From Achromobacter sp. UMC71 (GTDB lineage: Bacteria; Pseudomonadota; Gammaproteobacteria; Burkholderiales; Burkholderiaceae_B), in assembly GCF_014170305.1 (NCBI RefSeq), contig NZ_LZZT01000015.1, positions 372,001 to 436,000 of the forward strand: a DNA stretch of 64,000 nt. Direction: 5' to 3'. This document shows, one piece after another, positions 1 through 8,010 of the stretch; positions within the stretch are counted from its first letter, which is position 1; each line of letters opens with the position of its first letter. The notes under the pieces are model-generated. The model had not been told where the DNA came from and searched no databases. It saw nothing but the letters and a program-made list of their open reading frames with translations. The position numbers were made by a program, and so were the translations under genes.

Positions 1-2
1 GC

Positions 3-1001
3 GACATCGCCAAGTTGAACGGCACCCAAGACGCAAGCAAGTCGTTCAACGTGTCGCTGCCCGTGCAGATCACCATGGAAACCAAGATTCAAGAAAGCTC
101 TGCTTTCCTGAAACTCATCAACATCCTGCCGGTCACGGATCAGATCGGCCAGAAAATGGGCTTGGGCGTTTCCGGCCCGTCTGCCGGGCGCACCAACACC
201 GAGACGAAAGCGCGTCAAACGCGCGATCTGACCAAGCTTGACCCCAACGGCTACCAGTGCATCCAAACGAACTTCGATTCGCACATCAAATTCGCCATGT
301 TGGATGCCTGGGCACGCTTCAAGGACTTCCAGCTGCGCATTCGCAATGCGATCATTCAGCGCCAGGCGCTTGACCGCATCATGATCGGCTTCAACGGTGT
401 CAGCGCTGCGGCCGACACCGATATCAACACCAACCCCCTGTTGCAGGACGTGAACAAGGGCTGGCTGCAGCAGCTTCGCGAGCGTGCGCCTGAACGCGTG
501 CTGAACAAAGGCAAGGACGGTGGCACCGTCAAGATCGGCGTCGGCGGCGACTACCGCAACCTTGATGCCGCCGTGTTCGATCTGGGGACGCTGCTTGACC
601 CCTGGTTCCATGGCGATACGCAACTGGTCGCGTTGGTCAGCCGCGATACGCTGCATGACAAGTATTTCCCGCTGGTCAATGGCAACGACAAACCGACCGA
701 AAAATTGGCAACGGACATCATCGTCAGCCAGAAGCGGCTGGGCAACGTGCAGGCGGTCGCGGTGCCGTACATGCCTGTCGGCACGGTGCTGCTGACGCGC
801 TACGACAACCTGTCGATCTACCCGCAGGAAGGCGGCCGCCGCCGTCACGTCAAAGAGGCACCGGAGCGCGACCGCGTGGAGTTCTACGAATCGAGCAATG
901 ACGCCTATGTGATCGAGGATTTCGGTTGCGCGGCGCTGCTCGAAAACATCGAACTGCTGCCCGATCCCGAACCCAAGGCGCAATCCGCCCAAGGCGAATA
1001 A
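3..1001 (+). CDS. N: P2 gpN-like major capsid protein (5' end outside window)
   Basis: Structural protein that builds the icosahedral head shell. The reading frame is open from the first complete codon in the window, so the true start lies to the left; only a few dozen N-terminal residues appear to be missing compared with P2 gpN (about 357 aa). Stretches characteristic of the family are visible: QESSAFL near the start, the LDAWARFKDFQLRIRNAII segment, the GFNGV loop and YFPLVN. The stop codon lies 2 bases before the start of the terminase small-subunit gene. Confidence 0.95.
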   Translation, partial: DIAKLNGTQDASKSFNVSLPVQITMETKIQESSAFLKLINILPVTDQIGQKMGLGVSGPSAGRTNTETKARQTRDLTKLDPNGYQCIQTNFDSHIKFAMLDAWARFKDFQLRIRNAIIQRQALDRIMIGFNGVSAAADTDINTNPLLQDVNKGWLQQLRERAPERVLNKGKDGGTVKIGVGGDYRNLDAAVFDLGTLLDPWFHGDTQLVALVSRDTLHDKYFPLVNGNDKPTEKLATDIIVSQKRLGNVQAVAVPYMPVGTVLLTRYDNLSIYPQEGGRRRHVKEAPERDRVEFYESSNDAYVIEDFGCAALLENIELLPDPEPKAQSAQGE

Positions 1002-1003
1002 CC

Positions 1004-1708
1004 ATGCCCAGCCCCGCACAGCGTCACCGCATGACGGTGCTGGCCGCCACTGCCGCCAGCGCCTACCACAGCGCCGAACCCAGCCCGGCGGCAGGCGTGT
1101 ACGGCCTCATGATGTCCGCCCTGGTGGATGACATGCGCCGCCTGAAAGATATCCAGTCCTTGGAACGCAAGATCAGCGCCAAAGCTGAAATGCTGCCCAA
1201 GTACCGCGACTATCTGGATGGCGTCTTGGCGGCCGATGCGGGCGGCCAGGACGAGATCGTCACCACGCTGATGGTATGGCACCTGGACGTGTGCGAACTT
1301 GCGCGCGGCCTGGAACTGGCGGGCTATGTCATCAAGCACGGGTTGGCTCTGCCCGAGCGATACAACCGCACGGTTGGCACGCTACTGCTTGACGAGGTGG
1401 GCGATGCGGTGCTGGCCGGCCGCGTGCCGCACGACGTGACCACGTTAGGCGCGCTGCAAATGCTGGCCGTACTGGTCGAAGGCCAGGATGCCCCCGATCA
1501 GGCCCGCGCCAAGCTGCACCGCGCCATGGGCGACACCCTGGCGGCGCTGGCGGGCCCCGATCCGATCGGTCAACGGTTGGAAATGGTGCGCGCGGCGCTG
1601 GCACAACTTAAGCGCGCGGTATCGCTGCACGACAAGGTTGGCGCGAAGAAGGACATTGAACAGCTCGAACGAACGATCAAAAAGGCCGAGGCAACCGCCG
1701 CCGGCTAA
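1004..1708 (+). CDS. M: P2 gpM-like terminase small (endonuclease) subunit
   Basis: Terminase endonuclease subunit that acts with gpP on phage DNA during packaging. The 234-aa product from ATG 1004 begins MPSPAQRHRM, typical of gpM proteins (P2 gpM is 247 aa), and has an Ala/Leu-rich helical body with a Lys/Glu-rich end. An in-frame extension upstream of 1004 would run back into the capsid gene, so ATG 1004 is preferred; it sits 2 bases after the capsid stop. Confidence 0.9.
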   Translation: MPSPAQRHRMTVLAATAASAYHSAEPSPAAGVYGLMMSALVDDMRRLKDIQSLERKISAKAEMLPKYRDYLDGVLAADAGGQDEIVTTLMVWHLDVCELARGLELAGYVIKHGLALPERYNRTVGTLLLDEVGDAVLAGRVPHDVTTLGALQMLAVLVEGQDAPDQARAKLHRAMGDTLAALAGPDPIGQRLEMVRAALAQLKRAVSLHDKVGAKKDIEQLERTIKKAEATAAG

Positions 1709-1787
1709 CCGAGTGCCCCCAAAGCGCACGGCGGCGCGGGCTGACGGCGGCCATTGGCCCAACCCGAAGCCCGCCCACCGCCGATTC

Positions 1788-2267
1788 ATGAGTACCGCCA
1801 TGTCCTTCATTGCCAATCAGCCCGCCCCTGTCGCCGCAAACGACACCATCACCAACGATGGATTCTGGCCCGACGTGAAGGTGTCTGCCGCCCGCAAGAC
1901 GCTGCGATTGGACGGCACCGTCACAGATGAGCGCGTTCGACATGCGCTGATCGCCGCGATCATCGAAGTCGCGCGCGACGTTACAGCCTGGCGACTGCTC
2001 CGCCAGGCCGAAGGCTTCGCCACGCTTTCCGCAGTGCCTGGGCCGAAGGTGGACGGCGCGAGCGTGGCCGAGCATTCCTACTTACGCGCCGTATATGCCT
2101 ACACCAAAGCCGATTTGGTCGAAAGGATGGCTGATTTCGACCTTACGGGCGCGGGCCAAAAAAAGGCCGAATGGCTGGACGCCACGCCGGACGAACAGCG
2201 CCGCAATGCCGCCTGGGCGATTGCCGCGCTGGTGGGACGTTCGCGCTGCACGGTGGATCTTGTCTGA
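1788..2267 (+). CDS. L: P2 gpL-like head completion protein
   Basis: Head-completion/stabilisation protein that closes the head-tail connector in P2-like phages. The 159-aa product (P2 gpL is 169 aa) contains the family's GFWPDVKVSAARKTLRLDGT region and a C-terminal segment with repeated Arg and Ala. ATG 1788 is chosen because it gives family length; ATG 1800 is a possible alternative. The upstream 79 bases after gene M have no convincing gene. The stop overlaps the next start as TGATG. Confidence 0.9.
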   Translation: MSTAMSFIANQPAPVAANDTITNDGFWPDVKVSAARKTLRLDGTVTDERVRHALIAAIIEVARDVTAWRLLRQAEGFATLSAVPGPKVDGASVAEHSYLRAVYAYTKADLVERMADFDLTGAGQKKAEWLDATPDEQRRNAAWAIAALVGRSRCTVDLV

Positions 2268-2473
2268 TGAAAGTTCGCGCCGAACAACATGACACGGTAG
2301 ACGCGCTGTGCTGGCGGCACTTGAAGGCTACGCGCGATGTGGTTGAACAAACCCTGGAACTGAATCCCGGCCTGGCTGACAACGGCCCGATATTGCCGCA
2401 TGGGCTGCTGGTCGAACTGCCCGATGTCGCCCGCACGCCGGCCCCTACACCCACCCTCAAACTATGGGACTGA
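2267..2473 (+). CDS. X: P2 gpX-like tail protein
   Basis: Small tail protein of 68 aa (P2 gpX is 67 aa). It carries a LysM-like pattern: an N-terminal strand ending in DTVDALCWRHLK, then EQTLELNPGLADNGPILPHGLLVELP. This fold is found in gpX and in other tail-end proteins. The start overlaps the stop of L by one base (TGATG), which indicates translational coupling. Confidence 0.93.
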   Translation: MKVRAEQHDTVDALCWRHLKATRDVVEQTLELNPGLADNGPILPHGLLVELPDVARTPAPTPTLKLWD

Positions 2474-2478
2474 ACATC

Positions 2479-2859
2479 ATGGCCGAACCATCGACCATCA
2501 CCGCCGCAGGTACAACACTGGCATCCGGCTTGGCGCTCGCGACGCTGTTGCCGCTGGTTGACGCCAATGCGGCTTTTGGCGCCGTCATGGGCGCGGCGCT
2601 GGTGGCAAGCACCAAAAAGGACATTTCCGCCTGGAAGCGGTTCCTGTCGTTCATCTTCTCTGCCCTGTGCGGCTACGGTGGCGCGGGCGAATTCATCGCT
2701 CGCGAGTGGGCCAAGGAATCCTTCTTTCCGGCGCTCTTCGTTGCGCTGGTTATCGTCCCTGTGGCGCTGAAGGTCATCGCCATGGCACCGGACTTCGACC
2801 CGTCCCAACTACGCGCAGGACTACTCAAGCTTCTTGGGGGCCGCAATGATTCCCGCTGA
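2479..2859 (+). CDS. Putative holin (Phage_holin_8-like)
   Basis: 126-aa membrane protein in the lysis-cassette position between X and R. It has hydrophobic segments at about residues 11-40 (rich in Ala, Leu, Gly), about 53-72 and about 78-98, separated by a Lys-containing loop. Holins accumulate in the inner membrane and trigger endolysin access or activation. ATG 2479 lies 5 bases after the X stop; an in-frame ATG at 2464 would overlap X. The 3' end overlaps the next membrane-protein gene by 14 bases, so the two are probably a holin pair or a holin and regulator. The exact family is from memory of the sequence pattern. Confidence 0.75.
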   Translation: MAEPSTITAAGTTLASGLALATLLPLVDANAAFGAVMGAALVASTKKDISAWKRFLSFIFSALCGYGGAGEFIAREWAKESFFPALFVALVIVPVALKVIAMAPDFDPSQLRAGLLKLLGGRNDSR

Positions 2860-3133
2860 ACACTTTCCCGCGCTTTCGCCCGTGGCCATGCTCTGCGCGA
2901 TTCTGTACGCGGCATCCGCCGGCCGCATCCTTTGGTACAGACCCAACGGCGCGCGGCACCGGCCTGCCGTGTCCCTCGTTGCGTGCCTGCTTGTCGGTGT
3001 GCTGGCCTGTCGCGCGCTCGACTTGTTGCTGATGAGCAGCGCGCCGGCAGTGTCAGAACTGATCCTTACCCTGCTCATCTGCGCTGCGATTTGGGCCGCT
3101 CGCGGCAACATCGCGCAGTTCTTTCGAGGTTGA
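2846..3133 (+). CDS. Putative three-TM phage holin
   Basis: 95-aa protein with three predicted membrane helices (about residues 10-28, 44-62 and 70-86) and a short basic loop between the first two, the layout of class I holins. It overlaps the end of the previous putative holin by 14 bases and is followed 4 bases later by the endolysin gene. Family membership (DUF754/Phage_holin_3-type) is likely but not provable by eye. Which of the two holin-like proteins is the true holin cannot be decided from sequence. Confidence 0.75.
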   Translation: MIPAEHFPALSPVAMLCAILYAASAGRILWYRPNGARHRPAVSLVACLLVGVLACRALDLLLMSSAPAVSELILTLLICAAIWAARGNIAQFFRG

Positions 3134-3137
3134 AAAA

Positions 3138-3944
3138 ATGGCTGAAATCCTGAGAATTGGCGCACGCGGCCAAGGCGTTGCCGACCTTCAAACGATGCTT
3201 GCCGCCAAAGGCCACGCCGTACCGCGTACCCACGTCTACGACGACGCAACCCGCCAAGCCGTCACGGCAGTGCAGCGCGCCGCGCGCCTGGTCGAAGATG
3301 GCATCTACGGCCCAAAGACCGCCGCCGCCCTGGCCGGCCTGGATTTGAGCCGTCTCCTAAAAGAAGCCGATCTGACCCGTGCCGCCGGTCTGCTTGGCGT
3401 GTCGGTCGCGACCATCAAAGCCGTCAACGAAGTCGAGGCCAACGGCCCAGGATTCTTGCCCGATGGTCGCCCGGTCATTCTTTTCGAGCGCCACGTGTTC
3501 TATCGCCAACTGGAACAACACGGAATCGACGCAGCCCCCCTGGCCTTACGCCTTCCCGGCATCGTCAACCGGACGCGCGGCGGTTATGCCGGCGGCGCAG
3601 CCGAGTATCGACGCCTGGCCACCGCAACGGAAATCAGCGCGCCGGCCGCGTTGGAATCGGCCAGTTGGGGAGCGTTTCAGGTCATGGGCTACCACTGGCA
3701 ATACCTGGGATATCCCTCTGTCGATGATTTCGTAGCGTGCATGCGGCGCAGCGAAGGGGACCATCTGGAAGCCTTCACGCGCTTTGTCTTGGCAGACCCA
3801 GCACTGCACAAGGCGCTGGCGGCTCGCAAGTGGGCGGCCTTCGCCCGTGGCTACAACGGCCCCGCCTATGCCGACAACCTGTATGACGTGAAGCTGGCGC
3901 GCGCCTACGAACGTCACACCCAAGAAAACAAGGTGACTGCATGA
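3138..3944 (+). CDS. Endolysin: N-acetylmuramidase with N-terminal peptidoglycan-binding domain
   Basis: 268-aa lysis enzyme that cleaves the glycan backbone of peptidoglycan. Residues 1-65 form a PG_binding_1-type domain (repeats of GxxGxxVxxLQ and the DGIYGPKT motif). Residues about 75-260 match the DUF3380/N-acetylmuramidase family, with the EVEANGPGF segment carrying the likely catalytic Glu and the ILFERHVFY and SWGAFQVMGYHW motifs. No signal peptide is seen, so export depends on the holin. The 3' end overlaps the spanin gene (ATGA). Confidence 0.92.
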   Translation: MAEILRIGARGQGVADLQTMLAAKGHAVPRTHVYDDATRQAVTAVQRAARLVEDGIYGPKTAAALAGLDLSRLLKEADLTRAAGLLGVSVATIKAVNEVEANGPGFLPDGRPVILFERHVFYRQLEQHGIDAAPLALRLPGIVNRTRGGYAGGAAEYRRLATATEISAPAALESASWGAFQVMGYHWQYLGYPSVDDFVACMRRSEGDHLEAFTRFVLADPALHKALAARKWAAFARGYNGPAYADNLYDVKLARAYERHTQENKVTA

Positions 3945-4396
3945 ACGCCTGGCTAGCTCGCTTCGCCCCGCTGATTACTTGCCTCGTCCTACTGGCGATT
4001 CTGTGGATCCAACAAGGAACGGTAACGGCCTACAAAGAGGCGATCAACGGCTACAAGTCCGTCGCCGATCAAGCGGCGGCTAGTGCACGCCTGGCTGCCG
4101 ATGCTGCCGCGAAAGTGGCCGTCAGCACGATCAATCTACAGACCAAGCAAGACGAACTTCGTGCAGGACTTAGCGCGCGCGAAATTGAGATAGGAGCGTT
4201 GCAAAATGAAGTGTCGGAAATTCGTGATTGGGCTCGTACTTTGTTGCCTACTGACATTGCAGGGATGCGCGCCCGCCCGGCCATCACTGGTGCTGACGAG
4301 TACGCCGACTACGTGTCCGGCCGTGGCACCTTGCACCCTGCCGGCCGAACGCCCGCAATGGAACGGCGATCTGAATCTGGTGATCGAGCGCCTTGA
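3941..4396 (+). CDS. Rz-like inner-membrane spanin (LysB-like)
   Basis: 151-aa protein with one N-terminal membrane anchor (about residues 8-26), followed by a long Ala/Gln/Glu-rich helix of about 85 residues likely to form a coiled coil in the periplasm. This is the standard i-spanin layout; such proteins pair with an outer-membrane lipoprotein to fuse the membranes at the end of lysis. The start overlaps the endolysin stop by 4 bases. The last 190 bases of the gene also encode the Rz1-like lipoprotein in another frame, which probably explains its odd Arg/Pro-rich C-terminus. Confidence 0.85.
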   Translation: MNAWLARFAPLITCLVLLAILWIQQGTVTAYKEAINGYKSVADQAAASARLAADAAAKVAVSTINLQTKQDELRAGLSAREIEIGALQNEVSEIRDWARTLLPTDIAGMRARPAITGADEYADYVSGRGTLHPAGRTPAMERRSESGDRAP

Positions 4397-4478
4397 AGGC
4401 GCCTGGGCACTCTGCGCCGCCAAGGTGGATGCCATCATTCGTTGCCAAGAAGAGGACCGTAATGCGCAAGGCCACTGA
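4206..4478 (+). CDS. Rz1-like outer-membrane spanin lipoprotein, nested in Rz gene
   Basis: 90-aa protein that starts inside the Rz gene in a different frame and runs 82 bases past it. It has a lipoprotein signal sequence ending in the lipobox LTLQGC (Cys20) followed by a Pro-rich mature part, as in Rz1/LysC proteins. A Shine-Dalgarno-like AGGAG lies just upstream of ATG 4206. Its end overlaps the start of R by 17 bases. Two extra Cys pairs in the mature part could form disulfides. Confidence 0.85.
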   Translation: MKCRKFVIGLVLCCLLTLQGCAPARPSLVLTSTPTTCPAVAPCTLPAERPQWNGDLNLVIERLEGAWALCAAKVDAIIRCQEEDRNAQGH

Positions 4479-4953
4479 ATTGCGTGAATTCCTATTCACG
4501 GCCAATGACTTTCTACGGGCCGAGCCCGACCGCCTGCACGTGTTCATCGACAAGGGCCGCATTGTCGCCAGCGGCACCCCCGGCCTATCGCATGAATACC
4601 GTTTCACGCTCACCATGATCGTGACGGACTATGCGGGCCAGGCCGATGCCATCCTTCTTCCGTTGCTCGCCTGGTTGCGCGTAAACCAGCCCGAGCTATT
4701 CGAGAACACGCAACGGCGCGAAGAGGCCATCGTCTTTGAAGTCGACCTAAACAACAACGAAACTGTCGATATCGAGATCAACGTGCAGTTGACTGAACGT
4801 GTCATCGTGCACGAAGTTCCCGGGCAGCGCTTGACCGTCGAACATCTAAAGGAGCCACCGCATAACTTCCTGCCGGCAGAAGGTCCGCGCCTGCCGGTCT
4901 ATCTGGAAGATCAGCAAATCGCCACGTTGGCCTATCCCGTAGGCAACGCCTGA
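4462..4953 (+). CDS. R: P2 gpR-like tail completion protein
   Basis: 163-aa tail completion protein (P2 gpR is 155 aa), needed with gpS to finish the tail top for head joining. ATG 4462 (MRKATELREFL) is used because this N-terminus matches the family; an in-frame ATG at 4393 would put 23 unlikely residues inside the Rz1 frame. The central FTLTMIVTDYAG and acidic ETVDIEINVQL strands are typical. The stop overlaps the start of S (TGATG). Confidence 0.9.
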   Translation: MRKATELREFLFTANDFLRAEPDRLHVFIDKGRIVASGTPGLSHEYRFTLTMIVTDYAGQADAILLPLLAWLRVNQPELFENTQRREEAIVFEVDLNNNETVDIEINVQLTERVIVHEVPGQRLTVEHLKEPPHNFLPAEGPRLPVYLEDQQIATLAYPVGNA

Positions 4954-5423
4954 TGTCTGATCCCCTCACCCAAGTCGAAGACTGGGCGGCGGCGCTGTTG
5001 GCTCGCCTGTCGCCAGCCGAGCAACGCAAGGTAAACGCCAAAGTGGGCCAGGCCTTACGCCGCAACCAGATGCAGCGCATTGCGGCGCAGCGCAACCCAG
5101 ATGGGACCGCGTACGCGCCGCGCCGCGTGCGCAAGAACTTGCGAGGCAAGAAAGGGCGTATCAAGCGCCGCGCCATGTTCACGAAGCTTCGCACTACACG
5201 GCATTTGCGCGTGCAGGCGGCCGCAGACGGCGTGACCGTTGGATTCTTCGGACGCGTGGCCCGCATCGCCCGCGTCCACCAGCGCGGGCTAAATGATCGT
5301 CCTGCCGCTGGCATGGCCGACGTGCGGTATGCGCAACGCGAGCTATTGGGATTCACCCAGCCGGATATCGAACTAATCCGCGACACCCTGGCTGAACACC
5401 TGGCCGGGCCTTCCTTGTCGTAG
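4953..5423 (+). CDS. S: P2 gpS-like tail completion protein (phage virion morphogenesis)
   Basis: 156-aa protein (P2 gpS is 150 aa) of the phage virion morphogenesis family. It has the conserved RNPDGTAYAPRR segment, a very basic middle (KKGRIKRRAMF) and the RVHQRGLND motif near residue 110. It is the last gene of the head/lysis operon. The conserved dyad of the next late promoter begins within its final codons. Confidence 0.9.
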   Translation: MSDPLTQVEDWAAALLARLSPAEQRKVNAKVGQALRRNQMQRIAAQRNPDGTAYAPRRVRKNLRGKKGRIKRRAMFTKLRTTRHLRVQAAADGVTVGFFGRVARIARVHQRGLNDRPAAGMADVRYAQRELLGFTQPDIELIRDTLAEHLAGPSLS

Positions 5424-5457
5424 CGGCTTGCACAACATTCTGCCCGTGCGCGCGCGA
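5415..5457 (+). promoter_or_regulatory. Candidate Ogr-activated late promoter element for V operon
   Basis: A 24-bp imperfect dyad (5415-5438) has TTGT on the left and TGCACAACAT on the right, with TGT and ACA triplets 13 bases apart. It is followed 3 bases later by GCCCGTGCGCGCGCGA (5442-5457). The same arrangement recurs upstream of FI (9698-9740) with identical spacing. P2-like late promoters carry a TGT...ACA dyad about 55 bp upstream of the start site, bound by Ogr/Delta zinc proteins, and this phage encodes one. Binding is inferred. Confidence 0.72.
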
Positions 5458-5463
5458 GGGTAA

Positions 5464-5481
5464 GCCGCCAACATAGGCGGC
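5464..5481 (+). promoter_or_regulatory. Hairpin abutting the V start codon
   Basis: GCCGCC (5464-5469) and GGCGGC (5476-5481) form a perfect 6-bp GC stem with a 6-base loop that ends directly at the V ATG (5482). The only purine-rich Shine-Dalgarno-like stretch (GAGGG, 5456-5460) lies upstream of the stem, so folding would bring it close to the start codon. If transcription starts about 55 bp from the late-promoter dyad, the message would instead begin near the ATG itself. Confidence 0.5.
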
Positions 5482-6108
5482 ATGGAAAACGTCGCTGAAG
5501 CCCTTCGCCTTATCGCCAACCTCATCCGCACGGGCACGGTATTCGCCGTGGACCTGACCGCCGACACGCCATGCGTGCGTGTTCGGGATGGGGCCTGGGA
5601 ATCGGGCTGGATGCAATGGATCGAACTGCGGGCAGGCACCACCAAAACGTGGAACCCGCCCACGCCCGGCGAGCAGGTCATTGCCTTCTGCCTTGGCGGA
5701 GACACGGCCGCCGGCTACGCCCTGGCCGGCCTGAACAGCCGCAGCAACCCGGCCCCTAGCACCAGCCCGAATGAACACGTCACCGTATATCCCGATGGTG
5801 CGCGTATCGTCTATGACCACGCCGCCGGCGCGTTGAACGCCACGGGCATCAAGACCGCCCGACTGACAGTCACGGAAATGACTGAATGGACGTGCCCCCT
5901 GACGGTCTTCAAAGGCAAGGTGGTGATCGAGGATTTGCTGACCTATCAGGGCGGCATGGCAGGCACGAACGGCCGAGGCAACAACACCAGCATCGAGGGA
6001 GATTTCCGCCACAAGAACGGCGAGCTGTCTTCCAACGGCGTGATTCTTGACCTGCACAAGCACCGCACCGAAGGCTTGAATGCCCCGACTTCGGAGCCGT
6101 TGAAATGA
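5482..6108 (+). CDS. V: P2 gpV-like baseplate assembly protein (tail spike)
   Basis: 208-aa cell-puncturing spike protein at the tip of the contractile tail (P2 gpV is 211 aa). The N-terminal RTGTVFAVDL and WMQWIELRAGTTKTWNPPTPGEQV segments are the OB-fold hallmark of the family, and the C-terminal region (GELSSNGVILDLHKHRTEG) contains the H-x-H motif of the iron-binding spike tip. It is the first gene of the V-W-J-I-H operon. Its start lies directly after a short GC hairpin. Confidence 0.93.
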   Translation: MENVAEALRLIANLIRTGTVFAVDLTADTPCVRVRDGAWESGWMQWIELRAGTTKTWNPPTPGEQVIAFCLGGDTAAGYALAGLNSRSNPAPSTSPNEHVTVYPDGARIVYDHAAGALNATGIKTARLTVTEMTEWTCPLTVFKGKVVIEDLLTYQGGMAGTNGRGNNTSIEGDFRHKNGELSSNGVILDLHKHRTEGLNAPTSEPLK

Positions 6109-6464
6109 CCTATCTTGGGATGGACGCCGCCACAGGGTCGCGCATCACCTCGCGCCAGCACCTTCGCCAATCGGTTGGCAAGATTCTGACCACCGCTATC
6201 GGCACGCGTCTACGCCGTCGCCCTTTTGGCAGCGTCGGCCCGAGCCTGGTGGACGCGCCCAGCAATCCGATGGCGCTGGTGCAGCTATACGCCGCCGCGG
6301 CTACCGCATTGGCCGCGTGGGAGCCGCGCCTTGTCGTGCGCCGCGTATCTGCGCGCATCCTGACCGATGCCTTGGGCGGCCTTGAAATCACCATCGAAGC
6401 CGACGAACTGTCTGACGATGGCAATCTGCGCCCCGTCACCGTCAATACGTCCCTTGGAGCGTAG
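6105..6464 (+). CDS. W: P2 gpW-like baseplate protein
   Basis: 119-aa baseplate wedge protein of the GpW/Gp25 (T4 gp25-like lysozyme-fold) family; P2 gpW is 115 aa. The GMDAATGSRI start, the HLRQSVGKILTTAIGTRLRRRPFGS core and the EPRLVVRRV segment are typical. Its ATG overlaps the V stop by 4 bases. Confidence 0.93.
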   Translation: MTYLGMDAATGSRITSRQHLRQSVGKILTTAIGTRLRRRPFGSVGPSLVDAPSNPMALVQLYAAAATALAAWEPRLVVRRVSARILTDALGGLEITIEADELSDDGNLRPVTVNTSLGA

Positions 6465-6467
6465 CGC

Positions 6468-7397
6468 GTGAACGCCGTATCCCAACCCATCGATCTTTCC
6501 TTGCTGCCTCCCCCTGACGTGGTGGAACCGCTGAACTATGAGCGGGTGTTGGAGACGCGTAAGGCCCGCTTGATCTCCCTGTTTGCCACCGAAGACCGTG
6601 ACGCCGTAGCCAAGGCGTTAGCGCTCGAATCAGAGCCAATGACGATTCTGTTGCAAGAAAATGCAGAGCGTGAAATCACATTCCGCCAGCGCGTCAACGA
6701 AGGGGCACGCGCCGTGCTGCTGGCATTCGCGCGGGGCGCGGACCTTGAACACGTCGCGGCTGAGTACGGCGTCTATCGGCTCATCATCCGACCGGCCGAC
6801 CCGCTGGCGGTGCCGCCTGTGGCCGCTGTCGTGGAAGACGATGAAGACCTTCGGTTTCGCGCGCAGCTTGCCTGGGAAGGGCTATCGACTGCGGGCCCCC
6901 GTGGCGCATATCAATTCCATGCCCGATCCGCTCACGGCCAGGTCGCGGACGTGTCGGCGATCAGTCCTCAACCTTGCGACATCGTGGTGTCCGTCCTGTC
7001 TCGCGAGGGGCACGGCCAAGCCAGCGCCGAAATTCTCTCTGCTGTAACCGCTGCGCTCAACGATGAAGACGTTCGCCCAATGGGAGACCGTCTTGCGGTG
7101 CAATCATCGAAGATCGTCACCTATAGCGTTCGGGCTGTGCTGCACCTTAAGGGCGATGGCCCAGGCGGCGCCGTCGCGCTTGAGACGTCAATGAAAGGCG
7201 GTAATGCCTACGTTCATCGCTCCCGCCGTCAAGGAAAGTCTGTATGGCGATCCGCCATTATTCACGCCTTGCATGTGGAAGGCGTCGATCACCTTGACTT
7301 GCTGGAACCGGCCGATGACATCTTGTTGGATGCGACCCAGGCCGCGACGTGTCTGGACCTTACCGTATCCATTGCGGGTGATCCTCTAGATGGCTGA
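6468..7397 (+). CDS. J: P2 gpJ-like baseplate assembly protein
   Basis: 309-aa baseplate wedge protein (P2 gpJ is 302 aa) of the Mu gp47/T4 gp6 family. GTG 6468 is the start, 3 bases after the W stop; the first residues (VSQPIDLSLLPPPDVVEPLNYE) match family N-termini. The central GLSTAGPRGAYQFHARSA segment is the best-conserved part. The last bases overlap gene I by 8. Confidence 0.93.
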   Translation: MNAVSQPIDLSLLPPPDVVEPLNYERVLETRKARLISLFATEDRDAVAKALALESEPMTILLQENAEREITFRQRVNEGARAVLLAFARGADLEHVAAEYGVYRLIIRPADPLAVPPVAAVVEDDEDLRFRAQLAWEGLSTAGPRGAYQFHARSAHGQVADVSAISPQPCDIVVSVLSREGHGQASAEILSAVTAALNDEDVRPMGDRLAVQSSKIVTYSVRAVLHLKGDGPGGAVALETSMKGGNAYVHRSRRQGKSVWRSAIIHALHVEGVDHLDLLEPADDILLDATQAATCLDLTVSIAGDPLDG

Positions 7398-8010
7398 CAA
7401 ACGCGACCTGTTGCCCGCCAACGCGACGCCGCTAGAACGCCGCCTGGCCGTAGCGTGCGCGGATGTCGAGGATGTGCCTGTCCCGGTCCGGCGTCTGCGG
7501 CGCGCATCGACGTGCCCACAACACCTCTTGACCTGGCTGGCCTGGGAGCGCTCCGTAGATCGCTGGAACGACAACTGGACGGAGGCCGCCAAGCGGCGGG
7601 CCATCGCGAACGCGTTCTTTGTTCACAAGCGCAAGGGAACGATAGGCGCATTGCGGCGCGTGGTGGAACCGCTGGGCTATCTGCTAGAGGTCATCGAGTG
7701 GTGGCAGATGAAGCCCGAGGGCCAACGTGGCACGTTCATGCTCTCCATTGGTGTACTCGACACGGGCATCACCGAGGCCATGTATGCCGAACTGGAGCGC
7801 CTCATCGATGACGCCAAGCGCCTGAGTCAGCACATGACGGGTCTAGCCATCAGTCTGGAAGTGCGCGCAGAACTGAATCACGCCATCGCCGCCTATGACG
7901 GCGACGAATTGACCGTATACCCCTACCAACCCGAACGCATCGACGTGCAGACCGTGATCCCCTACGGCGTGCGCGAGCACCTTATTGACACCATGACGGT
8001 ATACCCATGA
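7390..8010 (+). CDS. I: P2 gpI-like baseplate/tail protein
   Basis: 206-aa tail protein I (P2 gpI is 176 aa), an outer baseplate wedge component that links to the tail fibre. The LLPANATPLERRLA start, the PQHLLTWLAWERSVDRWNDNW block and the HKRKGTIGALRRVVEPLG block are family hallmarks. It starts within the end of J and its stop overlaps the fibre gene start by 4 bases. Confidence 0.93.
   Translation: MADKRDLLPANATPLERRLAVACADVEDVPVPVRRLRRASTCPQHLLTWLAWERSVDRWNDNWTEAAKRRAIANAFFVHKRKGTIGALRRVVEPLGYLLEVIEWWQMKPEGQRGTFMLSIGVLDTGITEAMYAELERLIDDAKRLSQHMTGLAISLEVRAELNHAIAAYDGDELTVYPYQPERIDVQTVIPYGVREHLIDTMTVYP

Noticed and set aside
1-100. Left prophage attachment site
   Set aside because: The window starts inside the capsid gene, so the second copy of the tRNA 3' end cannot be present here.
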